In this document: piece after piece, positions 55,787-64,000 of the stretch
Numbering within the stretch: position 1 is the first letter of the stretch
How the letters are laid out: every line of letters begins with the position of its first letter
From: Antennarius striatus
Taxonomy: Eukaryota; Chordata; Actinopteri; Lophiiformes; Antennariidae
Reading direction: 5' to 3'
DNA: 64,000 bases
NCBI RefSeq assembly: GCF_040054535.1
Contig: NC_090779.1
Coordinates: forward strand, 25,772,501-25,836,500
Made by a program: the position numbers and the translations under genes
The notes under the pieces: model-generated
Told to the model about the DNA's origin: nothing
Databases searched by the model: none
Seen by the model: the letters and a program-made list of their open reading frames with translations, nothing else

Positions 55787-57090
55787 GCTGTCCTCACGTT
55801 AGAACGGATTGACGCGGTGAAACAGACTGAATTAGAATCTAAGGAGGCGTGTGGGGGGCGTGGAGGCAGCCGGGCACTCAGGGGCCACCGTGGAGAGATA
55901 ATCCCGGCCCCTCCCGTGAACGTGACTGGAATTTAATGCCGGTGCCGTGAGGGAAACCTCCGGTGTTCCCTCGGAGCCCACAGCGCGTCTGGCCGTCACC
56001 TGTGAGACCGAGACGGGGGGGGTCACCGTGGAAACCGCTCGGCAGGAGGGAATGTGACGTCATCTCCCACCAGAGACGTGTCAGAACTGGAGTGGAATGA
56101 ATTTATCTGTGGGGGAATCAGAGAATAACGAGTGTTTTGTTCACTGGAGTGTGCGCGTTAACGGGGAGCGGCAAGGTGTGGCTGTTTACCGACCTGAGCC
56201 CGGTGGGGTGGGGTGGGGGTGGGGGGTTAAAACACATCAACATGTTTTTATTTATTCCACCAGAGGAATCCTGGCCCACATCACGCAGATTAAACTAATA
56301 TTGACTCCTCTGGATTAACACCCGGGCTGGTGCTGGTTTTATGGGCTGGTTCGGTTTCTTGACACTCACCTCTGATGTGACTCCCCCCCCCCCCGCCCCA
56401 GCTGGCACTCAACTGTTTTCATCCACGGGATGTGATTGGAGGACTTGTTGGCTGCGTCTGGGTGCTGAAACCCACCGGGTGTCCCTCCATAAAGACTTGT
56501 TTTCACACCATTTAAAGGTGGTGTTGGGGGGAGGGGGTCACTTGATAAACCCAGGAGGTCTCCCCCCCTGCAGCACCAACCACAGGTTAATGGATTAAAC
56601 CAATGGCAACTTCTTCTGTTGAGGCTGGACCATGGGTTCAGAGGTTCCACTGATGCTGAACCTCCAGGCTGCACCAACAGCTGTCAGACCCTCCATGACA
56701 TCATCACTACCCCCCCACCCAGGGGAACAGACTCTTTCCGTGTAAAGCACACGTATGAGCAGCTCTGAGTGGTCACATGATGGTGATGGTTCTGAACCGG
56801 TGACAGAAACACAACCGACCAGTCAGGTGGGGTCAGGTGACATCACCTGATGACATCACAGACTGTGTGTTTAACTCCGGGGACTCTGAGCCAATAGGAA
56901 TCCAGGATGACAGCAGACAGGAACGAGACGAGAAACATCCACAAGCAGCGACGAGTCAAGAAGAGCAGAATCACCTGTTCAGACAGCAACCTGTAGTAAC
57001 CATAGCAACCATAGTGAAGGAGTCAGTGCCAGTGTCACTGACTCTGAGGCAGCGAGACTCCTCCCCCTGATGGAACAACACCACGCCACA
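55787..57090. other. CAV1 upstream / CAV2 downstream intergenic DNA
   Basis: 1.3 kb, must contain the CAV1 promoter. No TATA box or clear initiator stands out. No gene seen. Confidence 0.7.
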
Positions 57091-57106
57091 CGTCTGCAGA
57101 AACGTC

Positions 57107-57112
57107 TTTATT
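57107..57112 (-). terminator. cav2: CAV2 polyadenylation signal (AATAAA)
   Basis: AATAAA on the sense strand, followed by GU-rich GTGTGGCGTGGTGTTGTT about 20 nt later. A second AATAAA lies upstream in the transcript (57212-57217). Confidence 0.65.
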
Positions 57113-57532
57113 GAGTTCAGGACACGATCAGTTTGTACCAATCAGCGTCTAGAGATCAGTCATGTGACACGGGTCACATGACAGGAAGAAGAGTTCTGGC
57201 CTGAGCTGAAGTTTATTTACACCCCATGAATAAAGGCTTTAGCCACGCCCCTTTGATTCCTGATGGATAAAACTTTAGCCACGCCCATTCGATTCATTAT
57301 GGTTAAGCTTTAGCCACGCCCCTTTGGCTCCTGACTGACGGAGGCTGAAGTCGAGCCAATCTGCACAGGACCTGATTCACACCTGCTTCCTGTCCACACG
57401 TCCCCCTCACCCCCTCCAGCAGCGTGTTCCTCTCATGTTGGAAACACTCGCCTCTAGTGCCTCACTCAGCGCCGCAGCAACAGATTCCACACGCCACCGC
57501 CGTCTTTAGTTCACTACTGGGTGTGATCACGC

Positions 57533-57673
57533 CTCAGCGTCACGCCTCAGCGTCACGCCTCAGCGTCACGCCTCAGCGTCACGCCTCAGCGTCACGCCTC
57601 AGCGTCACGCCTCAGCGTCACGCCTCAGCGTCACGCCTCAGCGTCACGCCTCAGCGTCACGCCTCAGCGTCAC
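57533..57673. repeat. 13-bp tandem repeat (CACGCCTCAGCGT)
   Basis: About 10.5 perfect units in the probable CAV2 3' UTR. Confidence 0.95.
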
Positions 57674-57734
57674 GCTTCAGTCTCTCCAAAATCATGGAGG
57701 CACCTTCAAAAAGAACCAGGTGCTAGCACAACGC

Positions 57735-57800
57735 TAACACCTGGACACTAACACCTGGATGCTAACACCTGGATGCTAACACCTGGATGCTAACTCCTGG
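57735..57800. repeat. 14-bp tandem repeat (CTAACACCTGGATG)
   Basis: About 4.5 units. Confidence 0.88.
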
Positions 57801-58194
57801 ACACTGACTCAGCGAGGTGGACGTGGGACGTCTCTGTAGAAACGCTCCACAACACAAACGGCTAGCCTGGAGGCTAACAGCTAATGAACCAGAGAATCGA
57901 CTCAGGTGTGATGTCACTGCATAAATAACTAGGACCCTCCCCCCCGCTGGTGCTCAGCTGGTTAGTTCAGGAGCCCGTTAGCTTAGCATCATGTTAAAGC
58001 TAAAGGCCGTCACTAGTCAGCACGGCAGCACCAAAGCTGCATTTAAAAAAGTCTGTTAAATATTCATCTATGCCGACTCCGCCCACTTCGCTCAGCATCA
58101 AGTTGAATCATTTAAAATATATAAAATATATAAAAAAGCAGAAATATTACATCCTTAGCAAATCAGCAGAATTGCGTGAACAATAGCAACATGC

Positions 58195-58301
58195 CGCTAA
58201 TCAATAAGATCGAGCTAATCAATAAGATCAAGCTAATCAATAAGATCAAGCTAATCAATAAGATCGAGCTAATCAATAAGATCAAGCTAATCAATAAGAT
58301 C
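58195..58301. repeat. 18-bp tandem repeat (GCTAATCAATAAGATCAA)
   Basis: About six units, ending 230 bp below the CAV2 stop codon. Confidence 0.94.
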
Positions 58302-58533
58302 GGAGGGGTGACTGGTGGAGCACATGAGCTGTCCGTAAAGCCCCAGACAAGCCCCGCCCATCAGTCCGTGTGGCGGAGGTCTAATGGGTTCACCTGTTAG
58401 CGTTAGCGTTAGCTTTGCCTCATTGTTTTCTCAGCGTTCAGGCCTGTTGGTGACCTGATGACATCACTTCCTGGTTGACTTTACAAAGAGTTCATGTGCC
58501 CCCCCCTCACCCCCCGTCCTTCAGGCGTCTTCA

Positions 58534-58684
58534 TCAGGTCTCCAGCATCTTCACGCCGATGGCGGACAGGCTCCGCCCCGCGCTGCGGTGCAGCGGCACC
58601 ACCAGCTGGTCGATCAGGCCCCCCCACACCTCCCGGGCCGACCGGACCGCCATCAGGACGGACCGAACCAGCGGCGTCAGCAGC
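58534..58684 (-). CDS. cav2: CAV2 exon 3: C-terminal domain
   Basis: 151 nt, phase 2 in, to TGA (58536-58534). Encodes LLTPLVRSVLMAVRSAREVW, QLVVPLHRSAGRSLSAIGVK and METCTL-free end LET. Aligns with the human [20 protein letters not shown] region. Acceptor CCCCCAG. Confidence 0.85.
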
Positions 58685-59180
58685 CTGGGGGAGACGGGAG
58701 GGCGTTAGTGCACGACCTGCAGGTCACATGGGCAAACAGTCTGCTCTCGACCAATCACGGTCACTGTCTGTGACATCATCAGCCTCCAGCTCCGCCCCCC
58801 GGTCATACTAAAACTGTTGATGGAAACAGAACATTTAGGCTCCGCTCTCTACTCTACCCATGAACCCCTGGGGGGTCTAGTTTGAAGACTCCTCCCCACA
58901 AAGGTGAAAGGTCACACCAACCTGCTCAGGTCAGCAAACAGCCCCCCCCCCGAAGGAATGCCAGCTATCCGGCGCAGGGCGCGGGGGGTAGCCTGTGTTC
59001 AACATTCCTGTCTGTCTTCCGTTCGGCTTCATTCCGTTCATAACGGGACCGAAGGGCTACCGGGAGAACAGCATGACGTCATTACGTCCGCCAGAGGGGG
59101 GGGTCCACAAGTGTAAACGTTATAAGGCTTCAAAGTGACGTCACAGAGTCTGGTGTGTGTGTTCAGTGTTAGACCCGGTG

Positions 59181-59270
<90 letters not shown>

Positions 59271-59729
59271 CACCACACGTGGACGCAGCTGATGACGGCG
59301 AACCCCCCCCAGCAGCAGCGCCCCCGGCCGGCCAGCAGCCGGTAGAGGCCGAACCGGAGCAGCTCGAAGGCGGCGTGGCTCGCGACCCACACCCGGTCGA
59401 AGCTGCGCGCGGACGCGGACACCGGCTCCGCGATGACGTCCTCGAAGCCCACCTGTGACGTCACACAATCACACCATCAGCCGCGACTTCCAGGAATTCA
59501 CGCGCCGACAAAAGTCGTCTCACCGGATTGATGACGTCACGGCGCGGATCAATCACCGTAACAACCGACAAGCTCTACCTTCAGCAGCGCGTTCATGCCG
59601 TTCGGGTCGCGGTCCTGCGCCGCCGCGGACCCCCCCCGGTCCTTCGACCGGATGTTCTCCACGGAGAACCCGGAACTCGTCCGGGTCCATCATCACGGGG
59701 GTGTCGGTCCGCTCCTTCTCCAGACCCAT
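58534..59729 (-). CDS. cav2: CAV2 (caveolin-2), 3 exons, with a one-base frameshift in exon 1
   Basis: Caveolin-2 normally hetero-oligomerises with caveolin-1 in caveolae. Exons 59729-59579, 59452-59274 and 58684-58534. Visible: MGLEKERTD start, DRDP...[12 protein letters not shown] signature, SFDRVWVASHAAFEL and a C-terminal segment beginning WLLTPLV. Without the frame problem the product would be about 159 residues (human 162). Exon 1 is 151 nt where phase demands 150: it starts in one frame (MMDPDEFR) and continues homologous in the next (SVENIRSKDR). The membrane hairpin in exon 2 is short and contains two Arg. Either the sequence has errors or CAV2 is decaying here. Confidence 0.88.
59183..59269. 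repeat. (GT)n at the CAV2 exon 2 donor
   Basis: About 43 units. On the sense strand a (CA)n starting five bases after the exon 2 5' splice site. Confidence 0.97.
59274..59452 (-). CDS. cav2: CAV2 exon 2: signature and membrane hairpin
   Basis: 179 nt, phase 0 in, phase 2 out; acceptor GTCACAG. Encodes [13 protein letters not shown] and VWVASHAAFELL. The hairpin reads LLAGRGRCCWGGFAVISCVH, unusually short and charged. The donor GTG/GTGAAC is followed by (CA)n on the sense strand. Confidence 0.9.
59579..59729 (-). CDS. cav2: CAV2 exon 1 (frameshifted)
   Basis: ATG at 59729. MGLEKERTDTPVMMDPDEFR reads in frame 1. The homologous continuation SVENIRSKDRGGSAAAQDRD, then NGMNALLK to the donor AAG/GTAGAG, is in another frame. 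The shift lies in the CGGGTTCTCC stretch near 59665-59675. As written, frame 1 would run through VLRGEHP and enter exon 2 out of phase. Confidence 0.85.
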
Positions 59730-59739
59730 GTTGTCCCGG

Positions 59740-59960
59740 CGGAGCGGCGGGTCACGCTGCTCTGCGCGCCGCGATGCGCCCCGCCCCGCCCCGTCCGGTG
59801 CGCGGCGCGGCGCTGGGGACACGACCCCCCCCCCCCCCCCCCGAGCGGGACGGGCGGTTCAGGAGCGGAAAACAAAAGTAATGACGCAAAAAAGTAAATA
59901 AAGTTTGAGTGGAGAGACTCGCGGGGGAAAGGCAGGAGCTGATTGGCCGACCCGAACCGG
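59740..59960 (-). promoter_or_regulatory. cav2: candidate CAV2 promoter (GC boxes and CCAAT)
   Basis: CpG-rich. GGGGCGGGGCGGGGC (59777-59791) reads on the sense strand about 50 bp upstream of the ATG. CCAAT (59942-59946) lies about 215 bp upstream. No TATA box. Consistent with a CpG-island promoter; not proven. Confidence 0.5.
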
Positions 59961-60142
59961 AAGTTACATCCTGCATCAAGAACCAGACAGGAAGTTGTTC
60001 TCCTCAGTCTGAGGCGTTCATGTGTGATGATGATGAAGATGATGAAGAGCATCATGAACATTACCCTGAATCAACCCCCCCCCCACACACACACCCCAAA
60101 CGGAGGGAGAATGAAAAACATGTAAAGAAGGTGAAGAACAGA

Positions 60143-60202
60143 CCTGAGGAACACCTGAGGAACACCTGAGGAACACCTGAGGATCACCTGAGGATCACCT
60201 GA
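60143..60202. repeat. 12-bp tandem repeat (GAGGAACACCT)
   Basis: About five units with GATC variants. Confidence 0.9.
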
Positions 60203-60587
60203 GTGGCTCGCCCCCAGTTTGCATCTGATTTGTGTGTGAGGCTCAGCGTCGGCCTGCGGTAGGCCGGAGTCCAGCTGGTAGGATGATTGTAGCCCCGCCC
60301 ACAGCGACAACCTCATTTGAATAACCACCAGGGTCCGGATGGAACCACGAGAAGAGAGACAGAAAACACACCAACACAACAACACACACTCCTGCATGAA
60401 CACACTGTGTGAGTGTGTGTGTCCGTCTCCACAGGTGATCCACAGGTGGGACGTGACGTGGGTCTAAAGACGCCTCCAGGCTGAGTTCACGTCCCAGACG
60501 GGCTGGTCCTGAGTCTGGACCGGTTAACAGAAGGTCATGAAGAGGTCACTGGGAGATGGAAGAACCAGTGGAGCATCTGTGAGCTCA

Positions 60588-61049
60588 GACCCAGTTAGAC
60601 CCAGTTAGACCCAGTTAGACCCAGTTAGACCCGGTTAGACCCGGTTAAACCCAGTTAGACCCGGTTAAACCCAGCTAGACCTGGTTAGACCCAGTTAGAC
60701 CTGGTTAGACCCAGTTAGACCTGGTTAGACCCAGCTAGACCCAGTTAGACCCAGTTAGACCTGGTTAGACCCAGTTAGACCTGGTTAGACCCAGCTAGAC
60801 CCAGTTAGACCCAGTTAGACCTGGTTAGACCCAGTTAGACCTAGTTAGACCCAGTTAGACCTGGTTAGACCCAGCTAGACCCAGTTAGACCCAGTTAGAC
60901 CTGGTTAGACCCAGCTAGACCCAGTTAGACCCAGTTAGACCTGGTTAGACCCAGTTAGACCTAGTTAGACCCAGTTAGACCTGGTTAGACCCAGCTAGAC
61001 CCAGTTAGACCCAGTTAGACCTGGTTAGACCCAGTTAAACCCAGTTAGA
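60588..61049. repeat. 10-bp minisatellite (AGACCCAGTT)
   Basis: About 46 units, variants AGACCTGGTT, AGACCCAGCT and AGACCTAGTT arranged in a larger 60- to 120-bp pattern. Confidence 0.96.
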
Positions 61050-61407
61050 CCCCATCAGATAGCTTGTCCTCTGAAGGGGTCAGAGGTCACTTCCTGTCCT
61101 CTGACCTAACAAACCTTCTGGATCCACTGCAGGATGAAGATCCTGGACCTGAACTGACCAATAGAAGCTCAGCTGCTCCTTCCTGCAGGTGGATTCAAAG
61201 CAGGTGACCAGAGCCACATTCCAGGACGTTCCAGGACGTTCCAGGACGTCCCTCCATTGAAGCGTGTGTTCCCTGGACAGGCGTGACTCATTTCATCAGC
61301 AGACCTTTGTCCAGGAGTTTCCAGGGGGAACAATGACGCCCCTGCCCCCCCACAGGGATTTCCTGCCGCACCCACAGAACTTCAGGTCTGAGACCCACAT
61401 CAGCTCA

Positions 61408-61835
61408 CGTGTGTTGCGTGTTGTGTGGCGTGTTGCATGTTGCATGTTATGTGGCGTGTAGTGTGGCGTGTTGCGTGTTGTGTGGCGTGTTGTGTGGCGT
61501 GTTGCATGTTGCATGTTATGTGGCGTGTAGTGTGGCGTGTTGCGTGTTGTGTGGCCTGTTGCGTGTTGTGTGGCGTGTTGCGTGTTGTGTGGCCTGTTGC
61601 GTGTTGTGTGGCGTGTTGCGTGTTGTGTGGCGTGTTGTGTGTTGTGTGGCATGTTGCGTGTTATGTGGCGTGTTGTGTGTTGTGTGGCGTGTTGCGTGTT
61701 GTGTGGCGTGTTGTGTGGTGTGTTGCGTGTTATGTGGCGTGTTGTGTGTTGTTTGGCGTGTTGTGTGTTGTGTGGCGTGTTGCGTGTTGTGTGGCGTGTT
61801 GTGTGTTGTTTGGCGTGTTGCGTGGTGCTGATGTG
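61408..61835. repeat. minisatellite of GTGTTGTGTGGCGTGTTGC type
   Basis: About 430 bp; plus strand is G/T with few A or C. Unit lengths of 17-19 bp. ORFs in it (CVACCVLCGVL patterns) are artefacts. Confidence 0.94.
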
Positions 61836-62251
61836 GAGATCCCGTCTCTGGACATGAGTCCAGGTTCTGACCCATGTGAACCTCAGGTGTCACCAGGGCT
61901 TCAGGTTGAGTCCCAGTTGGAACCAGATTCTGTTTTTGAACCAGTTTGGGGTTTTGGGCAGAGGGGGCGTGGCCGGCCCCGCCCAGTGGGCGTGTTCCCT
62001 CCCACTTCCATTCCTGCGGGTGACTCACTCTGAATTCTTTCCAGTCGTAACGGAGGAAGTTCTGCTCCGGGTCAGCAGCACAACCGTGGTTCTGTTAGTG
62101 TGGGTTTGGAGCCAGCAGCTCCTGCTGGGGTCAGGGGTCACACGCCGGGTCAGGGGTCAACAATGTGATTGATCTCCAGTGATGTCATTAGGTTCCAGGC
62201 GTGTTCCTTCAACACAGAACAGCATCATGTGGTCACAGAAACCTGCAGAAT

Positions 62252-62252
<1 letters not shown>

Positions 62253-62335
<83 letters not shown>
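62253..62335. repeat. (CA)n microsatellite
   Basis: About 41 units. Confidence 0.97.
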
Positions 62336-62339
<4 letters not shown>

Positions 62340-62587
62340 GAGGCTGTCCCGACAGGCCCAGCGTTCTGAAGACTGTCCCATTTGTTCAGGCAGTGGAAAC
62401 ATTTCTCGACACGCCTGACGTCCCCTCCAACCATTTTCCACCATCACCCCCCCCCCACCTCAGATGGTGTCAGAACGGAGGTGAGGGGGGGGTCGACCTC
62501 ACGTCAAGTTCAATGTCACAAACAAGCTCATAAAGTGAAGACGCGTCAGAGTCAGGCGTCCAGAAGACGAGGAGAACCTGGACTAAA

Positions 62588-62690
62588 GGGGTCAAGAGAC
62601 TCCGCCCTCCTGATGAGGTCAGAGACTCCGCCCACCTGATGAGGTCAAAGACTCCACCCACCTGATGAGGTCAAAGACTCCACCCACCTG
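62588..62690. repeat. 29- to 30-bp tandem repeat (GACTCCGCCCACCTGATGAG)
   Basis: About 3.5 units with GGTCAAAGACTCC linkers. Confidence 0.88.
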
Positions 62691-63205
62691 ACAGAACAGA
62701 GACACCAAATCAACCCAGGTGGGGGTTCACACCTGCTGTTCTGACACGAACCAATCAAATTGCTTAACACTCACTGGCTCCGCCCAGGAAGCAGGTCCGG
62801 CGCCATCAGGCCCGTTTGCTCCGTTCCATTCCAGAAGCATTCATTCAAACGGTGAGCAGGAAGGGAATGGAACCGCTGACCCCCCTTTTGGTGGGGGGGG
62901 TCATGAGCCAGGGGCATTGTGGGTAATGACTTGAGCTTCTTTCTGCAGGTTGTTTGTCGGAGTGAAGCTTCCTGAGCTAAAGGTGAACGACCCCCTCACA
63001 ATGCAGGGCGGGGCCTGTGGCCGTTAATGATGATGATGATGGGTTTGTGTCCCTCCACTCATGGGGGGGATAGTGGGGGGGTCATTGTGTGGAGCTGAAT
63101 GGAACCATCAACCAACCCCAGTGGAGAATCAGCACTGGAGCTTTGATCACATAGAAAACTAGTGAAGCAGGAAACGGCTGAATGGCTGTTTGATCAGCCC
63201 CCCCA

Positions 63206-63278
<73 letters not shown>
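63206..63278. repeat. (CA)n microsatellite
   Basis: About 36 units. Confidence 0.97.
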
Positions 63279-64000
63279 ACCTCATATGTCATCGCTCTGA
63301 AGCCCAGAACCAGAACATCAGAGGTTTCTGTCCGAACCAGGAAGCCTTGTTATATAACAGGAGAAATGATTGGTCTATTGGCCGTCAGGGGGCGTGGCCT
63401 GATGCACCAGGCGTCGTCCTGCGGATGTGAACCTGGGAAATGAAATCTTCATCAAATCATTTCATGGTTGGTTGTTCATGAAGCCCTCCACCCGTCGCAC
63501 CAGGGCCCGACAACAACCAGGCTCCTCCAGGTGACACAGGTGCGTTCAGGTGACCCCCGTGTGGTGGATGTTTGAGGGTGGGGTGCCTCGGCGAACGTTT
63601 CAGCATGTCGCGGCTCGCTGAACCCCCCACCAAACCGTCCAATCAGTGCCTCTTGCTGAGTGGCACGCCCCCACACGGCGCCCCCCCCCCCACTGAACAC
63701 GCTGCAGGAATCGGGGGGGAACGATTCCTCAGAACACGTCAAACCTGACCAGAGAAGAACACGGAGCCCCCCCACGGGCCGCCAGCAAAACCAGGATCTA
63801 AAGGTCCGAAAGGGTTCCAGCACGTCTGAAACGTTCCCTCAGGCGCCGTTTCACGCTCCTGTCAGAGGGCAGAACGCCAGGAGGCACAGGCGCTGGTCGG
63901 TTAACAGAATACCTGGAGGCACAGGTGACTGTTGGATAACAGAATACCATGGACCTACAGATGGCGCTTCTGCTGGTTCTCCCCCTCGACCTGGACCTGA

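Larger units (their letters stand above)
57113..58533 (-). other. cav2: probable CAV2 3' UTR
   Basis: About 1.4 kb between the CAV2 stop and the AATAAA. Contains three short arrays (57533, 57735, 58195). Confidence 0.5.
59961..64000. other. region upstream of CAV2, no gene seen
   Basis: In vertebrates TES is the next gene on this side, but no LIM-domain coding exon is visible before the window edge. Contains a 10-bp and a 19-bp minisatellite and two (CA)n tracts. Confidence 0.7.

Noticed and set aside
59961..64000. TES, expected beyond CAV2
   Set aside because: No LIM-domain cysteine/histidine pattern or matching exon is visible; TES must lie beyond the right edge.

Overview
This is a piece of a vertebrate nuclear genome, and the gene content points to a ray-finned (teleost) fish. 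It holds the conserved CAV2 - CAV1 - MET block, with all three genes on the minus strand. Transcription therefore runs from high to low coordinates: CAV2 (59729 to 58534), CAV1 (55786 to 48370) and MET (38082 to 1478). Teleost origin is inferred from the fish-type N-terminus of CAV1, the very short introns (69-101 nt) mixed with repeat-swollen ones, the abundance of (CA)n/(GT)n microsatellites and the interspersed repeats. I cannot name the species.

MET is complete for coding purposes. I place 20 coding exons that join in frame to 4,224 nt (1,407 residues). The layout is Sema domain, furin site, PSI, four IPT repeats, one membrane segment, the separately encoded juxtamembrane exon 14, tyrosine kinase and C-terminal docking tail. 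Several kinase exons have lengths I recall as the mammalian ones. CAV1 has three coding exons (182 residues). CAV2 has three recognisable exons, but exon 1 carries one base too many and shifts the frame.

Region by region: 1-1477 is the probable MET 3' UTR and flank. 1478-38083 is MET. 38084-47000 is the CAV1-MET intergenic region, with the likely MET promoter and a 1.36 kb minisatellite. 47000-55786 is CAV1, whose intron 2 is largely tandem repeat. 55787-57100 is short intergenic DNA. 57100-59729 is CAV2 with its 3' UTR. 59730-64000 is the CAV2 promoter and upstream DNA, with no gene seen.

Tandem repeats dominate everything outside exons. The most interesting one is an 18-unit, 15-bp array (4901-5170) that starts exactly at the 5' splice site of MET exon 16. 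It repeats the end of that exon plus its splice donor, so 13 of the 18 units carry a consensus-like donor and every unit is in frame with the kinase. MET is the hepatocyte growth factor receptor. CAV1 and CAV2 build caveolae. The block is retained synteny, not an operon.
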